Positions 1 through 11,357 are shown, counted from the stretch's first letter. The stretch is 64,000 bases of DNA from CAVQJU01 sp963729215 (GCA_963729215.1 CAVSND010000016.1:1-64000); one strand, 5' to 3'. Made by a program: numbers and translations. The notes: generated by a model from the sequence alone, not told the origin.

Positions 1-660
1 ATGGGGGGCGATCCGAATGGGCCCAACGTGCGGGTGTTCCGCCACGAGTCGCCCGTCTACCGGCTGACCGGATACCTGCCGATCTTCCCGATCATCTTCA
101 AGGAGAAGGCGGCGGTGATGCTGACGGGCAGCAGCACGTATGTCGCTTTACCGCAACGACAATCGAACCGTTTTCCGGGCCGGGAGTCACGACGCGCAGC
201 GCCGCTGAAGCGCTGACCTTTGCCGCGGAAGTAGGCCAGTCGCTCGAGCGGCAGCTCGGCCGTGTCACGGCGGAGCCGTCGAAGAGAGATCACCGACGTC
301 GAATCAACCGGTTGCCGCTACCCCTGGCAGGATATTTTTATGCCGCTCGATGTTGATCGCCGGTCGAATTCGCGCTCGCGCACGGCAAGCAGGTGCTCGT
401 CGTCGGGGCAGCCGCATCCGCTCGGGGCGCTTCGCGATCGGCACCTCGATCAGCAGACCGAGATGGCGGCGATGTTGTTGCGGCGGCGGTTTGCCGGCGA
501 TCGCCGCGTGCGATATCTGGATCTGGGGGATCTCGTCGACTTGAGCGATCCGGAGCGATCGTTCGACCGGATGCACCTCACCGCGCCCGGCAATGCGATC
601 GTGGCCACGGCGCTCGTCGAACCGGTGCGGGCGATGGCCGCGGGGCGGCCGCTGTCGTGA
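1..660 (+). CDS. SGNH/GDSL-family hydrolase or acyltransferase, C-terminal part, frameshifted
   Basis: The gene enters from outside the window, so only its C-terminal part is seen. Frame-corrected reading gives a continuous protein: RLTGYLPIFPIIFKEKA, then a segment around GSSTYVALYRNDN, then LAHGKQVLVVGQPH, and finally the SGNH block V catalytic pair in SFDRMHLTAPGN (Asp and His). The stop is TGA at 658-660. At least three single-base shifts (near 150, 200-300 and 360) are needed. In carbamoyltransferase/SxtJ loci such proteins usually work with surface-polysaccharide O-acetylation; that role is inferred from context. The methionine at base 1 is not taken as the real start. Confidence 0.55.
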
Positions 661-708
661 CGAAATCGAGTCCGAAAGCCAGCGGCAGCAAGGGGCGCGG
701 CGACGAGG

Positions 709-1143
709 ATGTTCTGCATGATGATCCGGTCGCGGTTACTGGCAGGCGTGGCGCAGGGGACGAAGGGACCCGCGAACCCCGAACGATCGTTCGGCTGTCG
801 GTCGGCGGCGTGCTGCTGCTGATCACCGCGATTGCCTCGTGGCGCGGCCGCATCGACGCGCGGCAGTCGTCGGCGGCATCGGCGCTGGTGCTGGTCAGCT
901 GGGCCGACGGCGCCGCGCTGCTCAAGTAGCCGAGCGGTGTGGTGGAAGTTCGCGATGGTGCTCGGCTACGTCAACGCGCGCATCATCCTGACGATCGCGT
1001 TTGCGATCGTGCTGACGCCGGTCGGCCTGGTGTGGCGGCTGATCGGCCACGATCCGCTGGCGCAAGCGCCGCAGCACTGGCCCGGCTGGACGCCGTCATC
1101 CGAGCGTTATCGCGATCCCGATCATTTCACGCGGATGTATTGA
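709..1143 (+). CDS. SxtJ-like small membrane protein, frameshifted
   Basis: Frame-corrected protein of about 140 residues. It has an N-terminal PERSFGL..GGVLLLI membrane segment, a second hydrophobic stretch around ASALVLVSW, then KFAMVLGYVNARIILTIAF, a third helix ending TPVGLVWRLIGHDPL, and a polar tail with W, Y and DH residues ending at TGA 1141-1143. This order matches the SxtJ family, which almost always sits beside a carbamoyltransferase. Shifts are needed near 800 and near 925-935. It ends 8 bp before the next gene, so translational coupling is likely. The family's biochemical role is not established. Confidence 0.6.
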
Positions 1144-1151
1144 GGTAGTCC

Positions 1152-1311
1152 ATGGCAAAGAGTCGCGTTCTCGGAGAGTTCTGGCAGTTCCTGATGGCAG
1201 GAGAAGAAATACTGGCTGCTGCCGATCGTCATCGTGTTCGTCCTGTTCGGCCTGCTGATCGTGTTCTCGCAGTCGAGCGCGGTCGCGCCGTTCATCTACA
1301 CGCTGTTCTAG
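1152..1311 (+). CDS. DUF5989 family single-pass membrane protein, frameshifted
   Basis: A protein of about 53 residues. It starts MAKSRVLGEFWQFL, shifts frame between 1195 and 1203, then reads KKYWLLPIVIVFVLFGLL and ends SSAVAPFIYTLF before TAG 1309-1311. This is the full DUF5989 layout: a basic N terminus, one hydrophobic helix and the conserved APFIYTLF end. The family is known almost only from SxtJ/carbamoyltransferase loci. The ATG has a purine-rich GAGGTAG upstream, just after the sxtJ-like stop. Function is unknown; it may help assemble the membrane modification machinery. Confidence 0.7.
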
Positions 1312-1313
1312 AC

Positions 1314-3216
1314 GTGCCGACCGCGCATCCTCGGAATCTCCGCCTACTACCACGATTCGGCCGCCTGCCTGGTCGAGGACGGCCGCATCGTCGCGGCGGC
1401 GCAGGAGGAGCGCTTCACGCGCAAGAAGCACGACGCGGCGTTTCCGGCGCAGGCGGTCGAGTACTGCCTGCGCGAAGCCGGCATCACGCCGGCGCAGATC
1501 GATCACGTCGGCTTCTACGAGAAGCCGCTCGTCAAGTTCGAGCGGCTGCTCGAGACCTACGTCGCGTGCGCGCCGCGCGGGCTGGCGGTCGTACCTGATG
1601 GCGATGCCGCTGTGGCTGGGCGAGAAGCTGTGGATGGCCGACGACATCCGCGATCGACCTCGACGGCTACGAGGGCGAGGTGCTGTTCGGCGAGCACCAC
1701 GAATCGCACGCCGCCTCGGCGTTCTATCCGTCGCCGTTCGAGCAGGCCGCCGTCGTGACGATGGACGGCGTCGGCGAGTGGGCGACCTCGTCGATCGGCG
1801 TCGGCCGCGGGCAGCGCGCTCGAGATCCTGCACGAGCTGCGCTTCCCGCATTCGCTCGGCCTGCTGTATTCCGCATTCACCTACTTCGCCGGCTTCAAGG
1901 TGAACTCCGGCGAATACAAGGTGATGGGCCTCGCGCCGTACGGCGAGCCGAAGTACGTCAAGACCATCAAGGACCACCTCGTCGAGATCCGCGACGATGG
2001 CAGCTTGTGGATGAACCAGGAGTACTTCACCTACGCGCACGGCCTGACGATGACCGGCGCGAAGATCGAGCCGCTGCTCGGCGGCCCGGCGCGGCAGCCC
2101 GAGATCGACGCTGACGCAGCGCGAGATGGATCTGGCGCGGTCGATCCAGGAGATCACCGAAGAGGTGATGCTGAAGATGACCGCGTTCGCGCACCGCGAA
2201 ACCGGCATGCGCGATCTGTGCCTGGCCGGCGGCGTGGCGCTCAACTGCGTCGGCAACGGCCGCATCCTGCGCGAAGGGCCGTTCGAGCAGATCTGGATTC
2301 AGCCGGCGGCGGGCGATGCCGGCGGCGCGCTCGGCGTCGCGATGAGCATCTGGCACGGCATCTCGGCAAGCCGCGCGCAGAGCCCCGAAGCGCGCGGGCA
2401 CCTGGCAGCGGCCGTCGACGGTCGGCGGCAGCCGGACGCGTGCCGCAAGTACGCCGACGGCATGAGCGGCTCGTATCTCGGGCCCGAAGTTCACCGACGC
2501 GAGATCGCAGGCGGTCGATCGAGCAGCGGCGGATGGGTCGCGCACGCGCGTCGACGCCGGCCGTGCTGGCCGACGACGTCGCGGACACTGCTCGCCGCCG
2601 AGAAGGTCGTCGGCCTGATGCAGGGCCGCATGGAGTTCGGCCCGCGCGCGCTCGGCGGCCGCTCGATCATCGGCGACGCGCGCTCGCCGAAGATGCAGGC
2701 GGTGATGAACCTGAAGATCAAGTTCCGCGAGTCGTTCCGCCCGTTCGCGCCGGCGGTGCTGCGCGAGCACGTCGCCGACTGGTTCGAGCTCGACGGCGAC
2801 AGCCCCTACATGCTGCTGGTCGCCGACGTGCAGCGGCGATCGCCGGCTGCCGGTGCCGGCGGACGCCGAGACGCTGTGGGGCATCGAGAAGCTGAACGTG
2901 CCGCGCTCGACCGTGCCGGCGATCACGCACGTCGACTACTCGGCGCGCATCCAGACCGTGCGCCGCGAGACCAACCCGCTCTACTACGACATCATCGCCG
3001 CCTTCAACCGGCGCACCGGCTGCCCGGTGATCGTCAACACGTCGTTCAACGTCCGCGGCGAGCCGATCGTCTGCACGCCGGAAGACGCCTACCGCTGCTT
3101 CATGCGCACGCGACATGGACGTGCTCGTGCTCGAAAACTTCATCCTCGAGCAAGGCCGACGCAGCCGAAGCGTGCCGAGGACGAATCGTGGAAGAAGGAA
3201 TTCGTCGCTCGACTGA
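1314..3216 (+). CDS. Sugar O-carbamoyltransferase (NodU/CmcH/TobZ family), frameshifted
   Basis: Transfers a carbamoyl group from carbamoyl phosphate to a hydroxyl, here presumably on a surface sugar. Frame-corrected protein of about 630 residues, the usual length. It shows RILGISAYYHDSAACLVEDG at the N terminus, GEHHESHAASAFYPSPFEQA, VTMDGVGEW, NSGEYKVMGLAPYG, LAGGVALNCVGNG, MQGRMEFGPRALGGRSI, FRPFAPAVL and FNVRGEPIVCTPEDA. HxxxxH and the ASKHA-fold glycine motifs are intact. The stop is TGA 3214-3216 after the usual DESWKKEF end. About ten single-base shifts interrupt it (for example near 1577, 1645, 1815, 2108, 2476-2515 and 2850). The exact start is unclear; GTG 1314 is the best candidate. 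Confidence 0.8.
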
Positions 3217-3247
3217 GCCAGATCCTCAGCGATCGAAGCCCGAGCGC

Positions 3248-4027
3248 ATGTCGTTCTCGGCGTACTGTCGAGCTGCTGATGAACCTGACCCGGCGCGAAG
3301 TGAAGGGCCGCTACACGCCAGTCGCTGTTCGGCGCCGGCTGGGCGATCGCGCAGCCGCTGGCGACGATGGCGGTGTTCACGCTGGTGTTCGCGCGGCTTG
3401 GCCAGATGCCGTCGGGCGGCGCGCCGTATCCGCTGTTTGCCTTTGCGGCGCTGGTGCCGTGGTTCTTCTTCTCGAACTCGGTCAACTCCGGCACGATGAG
3501 CCTGGTCACGTATCGCAACATCGTGACCAAGACGTATTTCCCGCGCGAGATCGTGCCGCTCGCGCAGGTCGGCTCGCGGCTGGTCGATCTCGCCGCGGCG
3601 GCCGGGCTCTTTGCGTCCTGTTGATGGTCTACTACGGCGTCGGCGTCGACGCCGTGGGCGCGCTGATGCCGCTGCTTCTTCGTGCTGCTCGTGCTGTTCA
3701 CGCTCGGCGTGACGCTGGCGACGTCCGCGATCAACGTGTTCTATCGCGACGTCAGTCCGGTCGTGCAGATCGGCCTGCAGCTGTGGCTGTATCTGACGCC
3801 GGTCGCGTATCCGCTGTCGGCGGTGCCGGAGAAATACCGCCTGCTTCTTCCTGCTGAATCCGCTGACCGGCGATCGTCGAAGGGCTGCGCGCGGTGCTGG
3901 TGTTCGGCCGCGCGCCCGAGTGGGAGCGTCGTCGGCGATCTCCGCCGCGATGATCGTCGGCGATGTTCATCGGCGCGCTGGTCCTGTTCAAGAAGCACCG
4001 ACAAGTACTTCGCGGACTGTGATCTAG
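3248..4027 (+). CDS. wzm: ABC-2 type polysaccharide export permease (Wzm-like), frameshifted
   Basis: Inner-membrane half of an ABC exporter for a finished, lipid-linked polysaccharide. Frame-corrected reading gives ELLMNLTRREVKGRYTQSLF, the typical cytoplasmic N terminus. It continues with about six hydrophobic segments, including LVPWFFFSNSVNSG, YFPREIVPLAQVGSRLVDL, TLGVTLATSAINVFYRDV, QLWLYLTPVAYPLSAVPEKY and LLLNPLTGIVEG. The YRDV and LTPVxYP motifs are family signatures. Length is about 258 residues. Shifts occur near 3330, 3615, 3675, 3845 and 3870-3960. The ATPase partner follows immediately. Confidence 0.75.
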
Positions 4028-4034
4028 GCGTCGA

Positions 4035-5324
4035 CTGGCGATCGCCATTCAACTCGAGAACGTCACCAAGCGGTATCGCACCGGCCGCTCGCGCACGCGT
4101 CGTCGATCTGGTCGCCGTCGAGCGTCGACTCGCTGCGCGGGCAGGACGCACGAGGTGCACAGCGCCACGCGCGGCAGATCGAGGTCGACCATCCATGCGC
4201 TGCGCGACGTGTCGTTCGAGGTGCCGCGAGGGCGCGGGCCTCGGCATCATCGGCCGCAACGGCGCCGGCAAGACGACGCTGCTGAAGCTGATCTCGCGCG
4301 TGACGTGGCCGACCAGCGGCAAGGTGCGCGTCGCCGGCCACGTCGTGTCGCTGATCGAGCTCGGCGCCGGCTTTCACCCCGAGCTGACCGGCCGCGAGAA
4401 CGTCTATCTCGGCGGCGGGCCTGTTCGGCCTGACGCGCAAGGAGATCGATCGGCAGTTCGACGCGATCGTGCAGTTCGCCGACGTCGAGCGGCTGATCGA
4501 CACGCCGATGAAGCGCTACTCGTCCGGGCTCTACGCGCGGCTCGGATTCAGCGTCGCGATCCACAGCAATCCCGACATCGTGCTCGTCGACGAAGTGCTG
4601 TCGGTCGGCGACGCGTCGTTCCGCCGCCGCGCGCTCGAAGCGCTGCGCGGCCTGATCGCGGCCGGCAAGACCGTGCTGTTCATCTCGCACGACATGTGGA
4701 ACGTGCGCCGGTTGTGCAGCGACATCCTGTGGATGGAAGAAGGGCAGGTGCGCGCCTACGGCGATGCCGGCGAGATCGCCGAGCGCTACATGAACGAGGT
4801 GAACCTGCAGGCGCTCGCCAACCAGGCGACCGCGCTGCAGAGCCATCGCGGCGGCACCGGCGAGGTGCGCTATCGAGGCGGTCGAGTCGTCGACGCGTCC
4901 GGCGCGCCGACGGCGCTGTTCGCGCCGGCGACGCGCTGGTCGTGCGCGCCTCGTATCGCGCCGACAAGCGCAGTCGAGCGGCCGGTCTTCCAGGTCGCGA
5001 TCGTCGACGTCGATACCGGCGTCGTGGTCACGACGGCGAGCTCGCGGCCGGGCGACGTGCCCGGCGACGGTCGAGGGCGACGGCGAGATCGAATCCGCTT
5101 CACGCACCTGCCGCTGCGGCCGCGGCAGTACGTGCTGCGGCTGTCGATCACCGACGGCGCACCAGCTCGCCTCGTACGACGTGGTCACCGCCGGGCCGCG
5201 GTTCGCGGTCACCGGGCCAGGGCGGCGGCGTCGACAGCCTGGCCGACGAACAGGACGGCCTCGTGACGTGCCGTTCGAGATCGATGCATGCGACGCCGTC
5301 GATGTGAGGCGACCGAGCAACTGA
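4035..5324 (+). CDS. wzt: Polysaccharide ABC transporter ATPase with C-terminal carbohydrate-binding extension (Wzt-like), frameshifted
   Basis: Energises export by the preceding permease. The N-terminal half is an ABC domain with Walker A GRNGAGKTTLLKL, Q-loop region LIELGAGFHPELTGREN, signature RYSSGLYARLGFSVA, Walker B PDIVLVDEVLSVGD and switch histidine in LFISHDMWNV. After about residue 260, the segment with VVRASYRADK, PVFQVAIVDVDTGVVV and LPLRPRQYVLRLSI resembles the Wzt C-terminal beta-sandwich that reads the polysaccharide end. The stop is TGA 5322-5324. The start is probably at 4035, read as CTG in a place where ATG is expected. Shifts cluster near 4090-4190, 4215, 4420 and 4870-5170. 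Confidence 0.75.
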
Positions 5325-6737
5325 GTGGACGGCATCGCAGTCTTCATTTCCGTTCCGCACGGCACGAGCGCCGGCAACATGCTGCGCTCCGGCGGCTGCT
5401 CGATCGCGCTGCTCGACGGCGGATCGATCGCTCCGCGTCGTGCTGCTGTCGCCGCTGTCGCGCGACGCCGGCGTTCGTGCGCGAGTTCGAGCCGCGCGCG
5501 TGTCCGTTCGTAGATCTGCCGCGCGCACACGGCCGGCGGGCCTCGAGGCGCGGCTGCTGGCGATCGTCCAGGCCGAGTTATCTCGAGCCGGGCGAGACCG
5601 AGTCGGTGCGGATCCGCCTGGCGGAGGCGCGCGCCAACGGCATCATCCGGCTGCCGATCAAGGCGAAGCGGCTGCTGGCCGCGCGCTCGCGCCGTCGATC
5701 GTCGCACAACGGCGACCCGCTACGCGCTGTCGGATCGCCTGGTGTCGCATCCGCAGGCTGGACGAGCTGTTCGACCAGCATCGGCCGGCGCTGCTCGTCG
5801 CGGCGAATCCCGGGCCTGGTGTTCTCCGAAGTGCCGCTGCTGCGGACGGCGCGGCGCCGCGGCGTCCGCAGCATGGCGATCGATCCCAGCTGGGACAACT
5901 TCACCAACAAGCTGATCCCGGTGCGCCAGGTCGATCGCCTGGTGGTGTGGAACGACATCATGAAGGCGCAGGCGATGGAGCTGCACGGCTATCGCGCCGA
6001 TGCGATCCGCGTCGCCGGCGCGCCGCAGTTGGATCCGCATTTCCGCGCCAGCGGGACGCCGCGCGAGGAATTCTTCCGGCGGATCGGCGCCGATCCGTCG
6101 CGCAAGCTGATCGCGCTGACGACGACGCCGCGATCGCTCTACAGCCATCACGATCACGTGCTGCGTGTGATGGTGCGGCGATGCGACGGCGGCGCGCTGG
6201 CCGGCGCGCAGGTCCTGGTGCGCCTGCACCCGCGCGACGAGATGGTCCGCGTACGCGGAGTTCGCGAGCACGCCGCACGTCATTATCGAGAAGCCGTTCC
6301 GGACGACGGTGCGCGCCGGCGACGGCCTGGCGATCGACATGACGCCGGAGAATCAGCGGCACCTCGCCGACACGCTGCGCCACAGCGACGTCGTCGTGCA
6401 ACGTCGCCTCGACGATCGCCATCGAGGCGGCATCTTCGACACGCCGGTCGTCAACATCGCTTCGACGGCGAGACGCCGTCGACGTCGCGCGGTCGGCGCG
6501 GCGCTATTACCCGTTCACGCATTACGTGAACATCACCCGGCGGCACGCCGTTCGCGGTCGCCGGGACGCCGGACGAGATGGTCGAGCGTCGGCGCGCTAC
6601 CTCGCCGATCCGTCGCTCGATCGCGGCGGGCCGGCGCCGCGTGGTGCTCGATCAATGCCAGTTCATGGACGGTCGATCGCGCGGAGCGGGTCGGCGCGCC
6701 ACGTGATGCGACGAGCTCGCCGACGCGTCGGGCCTGA
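5325..6737 (+). CDS. GT-B fold transferase of a capsule/CDP-glycerol glycerophosphotransferase-like type, frameshifted
   Basis: Starts at ATG 5325, directly after the Wzt stop. Frame-corrected protein of about 465 residues: MDGIAVFISVPHGTSAGNML at the N terminus, a middle region with AANPGLVFSEVPLLR and SMAIDPSWDNFTNKL, then VRQVDRLVVWNDIMKAQA, RVAGAPQLDPHF, and a C-terminal domain with PFRTTVRAGD, LRHSDVVVNVASTIAIEAA and FDTPVVNIAFDGE. The last two blocks match the nucleotide-sugar-binding region of CDP-glycerol glycerophosphotransferase and UDP-GlcNAc-2-epimerase-like GT-B proteins. The acceptor is unknown. The stop at 6735-6737 is the most likely one. Many shifts are present. Confidence 0.5.
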
Positions 6738-6753
6738 CCCTGGATTCCAACAC

Positions 6754-8648
6754 ATGTGCGGCATCGCTGGATTCGTCTCGCTGAACGGCCGAGCCGGCCG
6801 GACCGCGAGCGGCTCGCGCGGATGGTCGCGACGCTCAGGCATCGCGGCCCCGACGATCACGGGCTCGTTCACCGACGGTCCCGCGGCGCTCGGCGCGGCA
6901 CGATTGAGCATCATCGACGTCGCCGGCGGCCATCAGCCGATCTCGATCGACGACGGCGCGATCACCGTCGCGCAGAACGGCGAGATCTACAACTACGTCG
7001 AGCTGCAGCGAGCGAGCTCGAGCGCGCCGGCCGCCGCATCGCGACGACGTGCGATACGGAAGTGATCGCGCACCTGTATGCCGCCGAAGGGGTCGCGGCT
7101 TCCGCCGCATGCGCGGCATGTTCGCGGTGGCGATCTGGGACGCGGCGCGGCAGCGGCTGGTGCTGGCGCGCGATCGGGTCGGCAAGAAGCCGCTCTACTA
7201 CTGGAGCGGAACGGTGAACTGCTCTTCGGGTCGGAGACCAAGGCGATGCTCGCCGCGCTCGACGAGGCGCCGCCGGTCGATGCCGGCGGCGCTGCTGACT
7301 TTTTCACGTTCGGATATGTGGCGGGCAACAGCGCGATCTTCGAGGGCATGCACCGGCTCGAGCCTGGTACCGCGCTGATCGTCGATGCGCGCGCCGGCAC
7401 GCTGCGTCATCGAGCGTTACTGGACGCTGGCCGGACGGCCGCGTCGCGATACGATGTCCGAAGACGAGGCGATCGAGCGGCTCCGCGCCGAGCTCGACGA
7501 AGCGGTGCGCATCCGCCTGCGATCGGACGTGCCGCTCGGCGCGTTTCTGAGCGGCGGGATGGATTCGGCCGCGGTGCTCGCGCTGATGGCGCGCCACTCG
7601 TCGCGGCCGGTGCAAGACGTTCACGATCGGGTTCGGCGATCCGGCACTACGACGAGCTCGACGAAGCGCGCAGCGACGGCCGACGCGTTCGGCGCCGATC
7701 ATCACGAGCAGATCGTCACGCCCGACTGCGTGCGCGTGGCCGAGACGCTGGCGTATCACTACGACGAGCCGTTCGCCGACGCGTCGGCGATTCCGACGTA
7801 CTACGTCTCCGAGCTCGCGCGCCAGCACGTCACGGTCTGCCTGTCCGGCGACGGCGGCGACGAGCTGTTCGCGGGCTACACGCCGTATGCCGACGCGCTC
7901 GCGCGCGTGCGGCACCGGCCGGCGTGCGAGCGCTGCGCTCGGCTGTCGGCGCCGGCGCGCGGCTGGTGCCGGTTCACGCGCGCGGCAAGGGCCGGCTGAG
8001 CACGATGGCGCTCGGCCCCGAGGCCTGGTTCGTCTGGCGCCGCACCGTGTTTCCCGACTACCTGCTCGAAGCCGTCGTCGACCGCGACGTGCTCGCGGCC
8101 GGCACGCGCTGCCCGAGCGCGAGGCGGTCGAGCAGATCGCGCCGCGCCGGGCCCGCTGCTGTCGCGGCTGCAGCACTGGGATCAGCGCCACTACCTGCCC
8201 GACGACATCCTCGTGAAAGTCGATCGCGCGACGATGGCGCATTCGCTCGAGGCGCGCTGCCCGCTGCTCGATCATCGCGTGATCGAGCTGGCCGGCGCGC
8301 AGTCGTCAGCGCGCCACGGCGACGCGCAGACGACGAAGCGGCTGTTCCGCGAGGTGATTCGCGCCGTGGGTGCCCGCCGACGTGCTGACGCGGCCCAAGC
8401 GCGGCTTCGGCGTGCCGCTGCGGCGCTGGTTCCACGAAGGGATGATCGGCTGGGCGCGCGACATCCTGCTCGACCCGCGATCGCGCCAGCGCGGCTGGAC
8501 GCGCGCCCGCGAGGTCGGCGCGCTGCTGCGGCAGCACGAGATCGGCATCCGCGATCACGCCAAGCGCATCTGGGCGCTCGTCTGCCTGGAGCTGTGGGCG
8601 CGGCAGCACGTCGATCGGCGCCAGCGGACGCGGCGCGCATGCGCGTGA
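6754..8648 (+). CDS. Asparagine synthase (glutamine-hydrolysing)-type amidotransferase, frameshifted
   Basis: ATG 6754 gives the mature-type Cys2 N terminus MCGIAGFVSLNGR, then ATLRHRGPDDHG, RLSIIDVAGGHQPI and AQNGEIYNYVEL of the class II glutaminase. The synthetase half has SDVPLGAFLSGGMDSAAVLAL (PP-loop), TFTIGFGD, DEPFADASAIPTYYVSELA, CLSGDGGDELFAGY, LPDDILVKVDRATMAHSLEA and KRGFGVPLRRWF. Total length of about 630 residues is normal. In polysaccharide loci AsnB paralogues commonly amidate sugar carboxyl groups or make asparagine; the substrate here is not determined. The last 10 bp overlap the next gene's ATG. Shifts occur near 6790, 7010, 7100, 7205, 7615, 7900, 8110 and 8365. Confidence 0.8.
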
Positions 8649-9773
8649 CGATGCTCGTGCGCTGCCTGGCGATGATGCGCGGCGGCGGCGAGACGCGTCA
8701 CCTGGCGTGGATGCGCGAGCTGACGGCGCTGGGCGTCGACGTCGACGTCATCACCGGCGCAGCCGCTGTTCGGCGGCGCGCGATATCCGGTCGACTGGCG
8801 TCACGCGCGACGGTGCTGCGGTCGCCGTATCTGCGCGACTTCGTCTACCGCTTGCAGCACCGCGCGGCTTCGGCCGCCTGACGATGGACGCGCTGCACCT
8901 GGACGAGGAGTGGTTCTGCCGCGCCGCGTGGCGGCGAGATCGCGCGCCGGCCGGCCGCGCCGGACATCGTGCACGCGCACGCGCTGCACCAGGCGGCGCG
9001 CCTGCGCCGGCGGATCATGCCGGTGGTGATCAATCTTCCGGGTGCGCCGAATCCGCGCTACGCCGACGATCTGCAGCGGGCGGACGCGCTCGTCGCGGAC
9101 GGCTGGGCCGCGCGGCACTGCCGGCGATACTGGGCAGCCGGTCGAGCACGTGCCGAAGGGCGTCGATGCCGACGCTGTTTCACGCCGGACGGCGCCGAGC
9201 GTGCGGCGCGCTCGGCCTCGACGGCAAGCGGCGTCGTGCTTGCGGTCGGCCGGCTCGTGCCGATCAAGAACATGGCGCTGCTGGTCGACGCCATCGCGCG
9301 CGTGCGCGCAATCGCGATCCGACGCGCATCTGCGTGCTCGTCGGCGACGGCCCGGAGCTGGCACAGCCTGAGGCAGCGGGCGGCGCGCGCTCGGCATGGC
9401 GCGAGCGCGTGACGTTCGCCGGCTACGTGCCGCAGCGAGCACACTGCCGCCGTACTATCGCGCCGCCGATATGTTCGCGCTGTCGTCGGACTTCGACAAC
9501 TCGCCGAACGTCGTGCTCGAAGCGATGGCGTGCGGCCTGCCGGTCGTCGCGACCGATGTCGGCGGCGTCGCCGAGTTCGTCGTCGAGGGCCGCGGCGGCG
9601 CGCTCGTGCCGCCCGGCGATGCGGCGCGCGATGGCCGGCGCGATCGAGCGACTGGCTCGGCACGCCGGCGCAGCGCCGCGAGGCCGGCGCGTTCAACCGT
9701 CGGCGCGTGCGTGCGAGCGCATTCTCGTGGCGCGCGAGCGCCGCAGCGGCTGCTCGACGTCTACGACAGGTGA
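8639..9773 (+). CDS. GT4 family glycosyltransferase, frameshifted
   Basis: Starts MRVTMLVRCLAMMRGGGETR, the glycine-rich N-terminal loop of GT4 enzymes. The donor-binding half has VVLAVGRLVPIKNMALLVDA, VLVGDGPEL, ERVTFAGYVP, ADMFALSSDFDNSPNVVLEA and CGLPVVATDVGGVAEFV, so the E-x7-E type nucleotide-sugar motif is intact. It ends LLDVYDR at TGA 9771-9773. Length is about 375 residues. It adds a sugar to the growing polysaccharide on the cytoplasmic side; sugar and linkage cannot be read from sequence. Shifts are present near 8765, 8860, 8935, 9130-9200, 9310 and 9435. Confidence 0.7.
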
Positions 9774-9805
9774 TCGCCGGCGCGGCGCGCCGCGAGGGTG
9801 CCGGC

Positions 9806-10623
9806 GTGAAGGTCGCGCTTCGAGACGACGACACGTGCTACTTCACGTCGCCGGAGACGCTCGAGCGCGTCTATCACGACGTGTGGGATCGCGTGCCGGT
9901 CTGCCTGGCGACCGTGCCGTTCGCGATCGGCTACGAGCGCGACGGCATTCCGCGCGAGCACTGGCACTCGGGCGAGGCGTTTCCGCTCGAGCAGAATGCG
10001 CGCTGGTGCCGTTTCTCAAGGCGCTGATGGCGGCGGGCGCGTCACGATCGCGCTGCACGGCTACACGCACAGGATTATCCCGACGGCTACGAGTTCCAGG
10101 CGGCGCCGGATCCCGAGCGGCGCGTGCGCGAAGGCCTGCGCTATCTGCGCGAGACGCTCGGCGCCCCGATATCCGATGTTCGTGCCGCCGCACAACGCGC
10201 TGTCGAAGCGCGGCCTCGCGGCGGTCGAGCGCCGCCGGGCTCAACATGCTCGGATCGTTCCTGTCGTTCCGCCCGTCGATGCGGCCGTGGGACGCGCGCA
10301 CGCTCGCGCAACTGGTGGCGCGTGCGCGCGTATCGCGCGGCGACCGGGCCGCGCCGAAGCGCGATCGCTTCGTGTATCCGCACGTGCTGCGCTACGCGGC
10401 GGCACGCGGAGTTCGGCTGCCACAGCCTGATTCCGGGCACGACCTCGAAGAGCTGGTCGCCGGCGTTCGACGAGGCGCGCCGCGCCGGCGGCGATTTCTG
10501 TCTCGCGACGCACTACTGGGAAGTGGACGCGAGCGATGAAGGACGTGCTGCTGCGCGTTCCTCGATCACGCCGCGCGCGTGCGCGGACGTGCGGTTCGTC
10601 GCCGCCGAGGAGCTGTTCGCGAT
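9806..10623 (+). CDS. Polysaccharide deacetylase (NodB-like), frameshifted
   Basis: The GTG at 9806 begins a protein of about 270 residues: KVALRDDDTCYFTSPETL (metal-binding Asp-Asp region), then VTIALHGYTHQDYPDGYE, which holds the NodB-type H-x3-H pair. FVPPHNALSKRGLAAV, NMLGSFLSFRPSMRPWD, PHVLRYAARAEFGCHSLIPG and GGDFCLATHYWEVD follow. It probably removes N-acetyl groups from a polysaccharide precursor or acts on a related substrate. No signal peptide is visible, so a cytoplasmic role is likely. The 3' end, after ADVRFVAAEELFA, is frame-uncertain and apparently overlaps the next ATG. Confidence 0.6.
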
Positions 10624-11357
10624 GACGCGGCTTCGCCGACGCGCGCTGGGCGGACGAAGGCCGCGGCGCTCTACGACGACGGCGTATGCGCGAGCGGTAT
10701 CGCGCCCACGACGATGAGCTCGGCAGAGCGGCGACGCCGTATCGGCGTTCTGTCGGCGTGGCTGCGCGAGTGTGCGAGCGGTTCGACGCCGCCGATCGAC
10801 GTGCTCGATCTCGGCTGCGGCACCGGCCGCTACTTCTGCGCGCTGCAGGGCGTCCGCGACGCTCGTCGGCATCGACGCGTCGGCGGCGATGCTCGGCCGA
10901 GGCGCGGCACCCGTCGCACGCCGAGCGCATCACGCGCGACGCGATCACGCTCGTGCAGGGCGACTCTGCTGACGCACGAGTTCGCGCCGGCCGCTTCGAT
11001 CTCGTCTACTCGATCGGCGTGCTGGCCGAGCACGTGCCGTTCAGACGACGCTGGTCGTGCCGCGTGCGTCGCGCTGGCTGAGGCCGGGCGGCCGGTTCGC
11101 GTTCACCACCGTGCATCCGGAGTCGCCGTCGATCCCGCGGACGCGGTCGGCGCGCCGGGTCGGCGCGCGCGCTCGCTGCCGTGCGCCGGCCGCGCTGCGG
11201 CGCCGCTGCGCGCCGCCTGATCGCCGGCGGGCTGTATGCCGACGAGGCGCGGATCGCAGAGCTGCTCGCGCGCGCGTTCGCGATCGAATCGCTCGAGCGG
11301 TTCGAGTCCGAGGCGCACCTGCACTGCCTGTGCGTCGCGCGAAAGGAGTGCGCATGA
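10621..11357 (+). CDS. Class I SAM-dependent methyltransferase, frameshifted
   Basis: Frame-corrected protein of about 240 residues. It shows AERYRAHDDELGRAATPYRR, motif I PPIDVLDLGCGTGRYFCAL, GIDASAAMLAEARH, DAITLVQGD, FDLVYSIGVLAEHVP and RWLRPGGRFAFTTVHPESP. A sugar O-methyltransferase role is plausible because of its place between a deacetylase and an epimerase. The C-terminal part (LIAGGLYADEARIAELLARA) ends at TGA 11355-11357, overlapping the next ATG (11354) by four bases. The start is uncertain: ATG 10621 or ATG 10686 (MRERYRAHDDEL). Confidence 0.6.
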
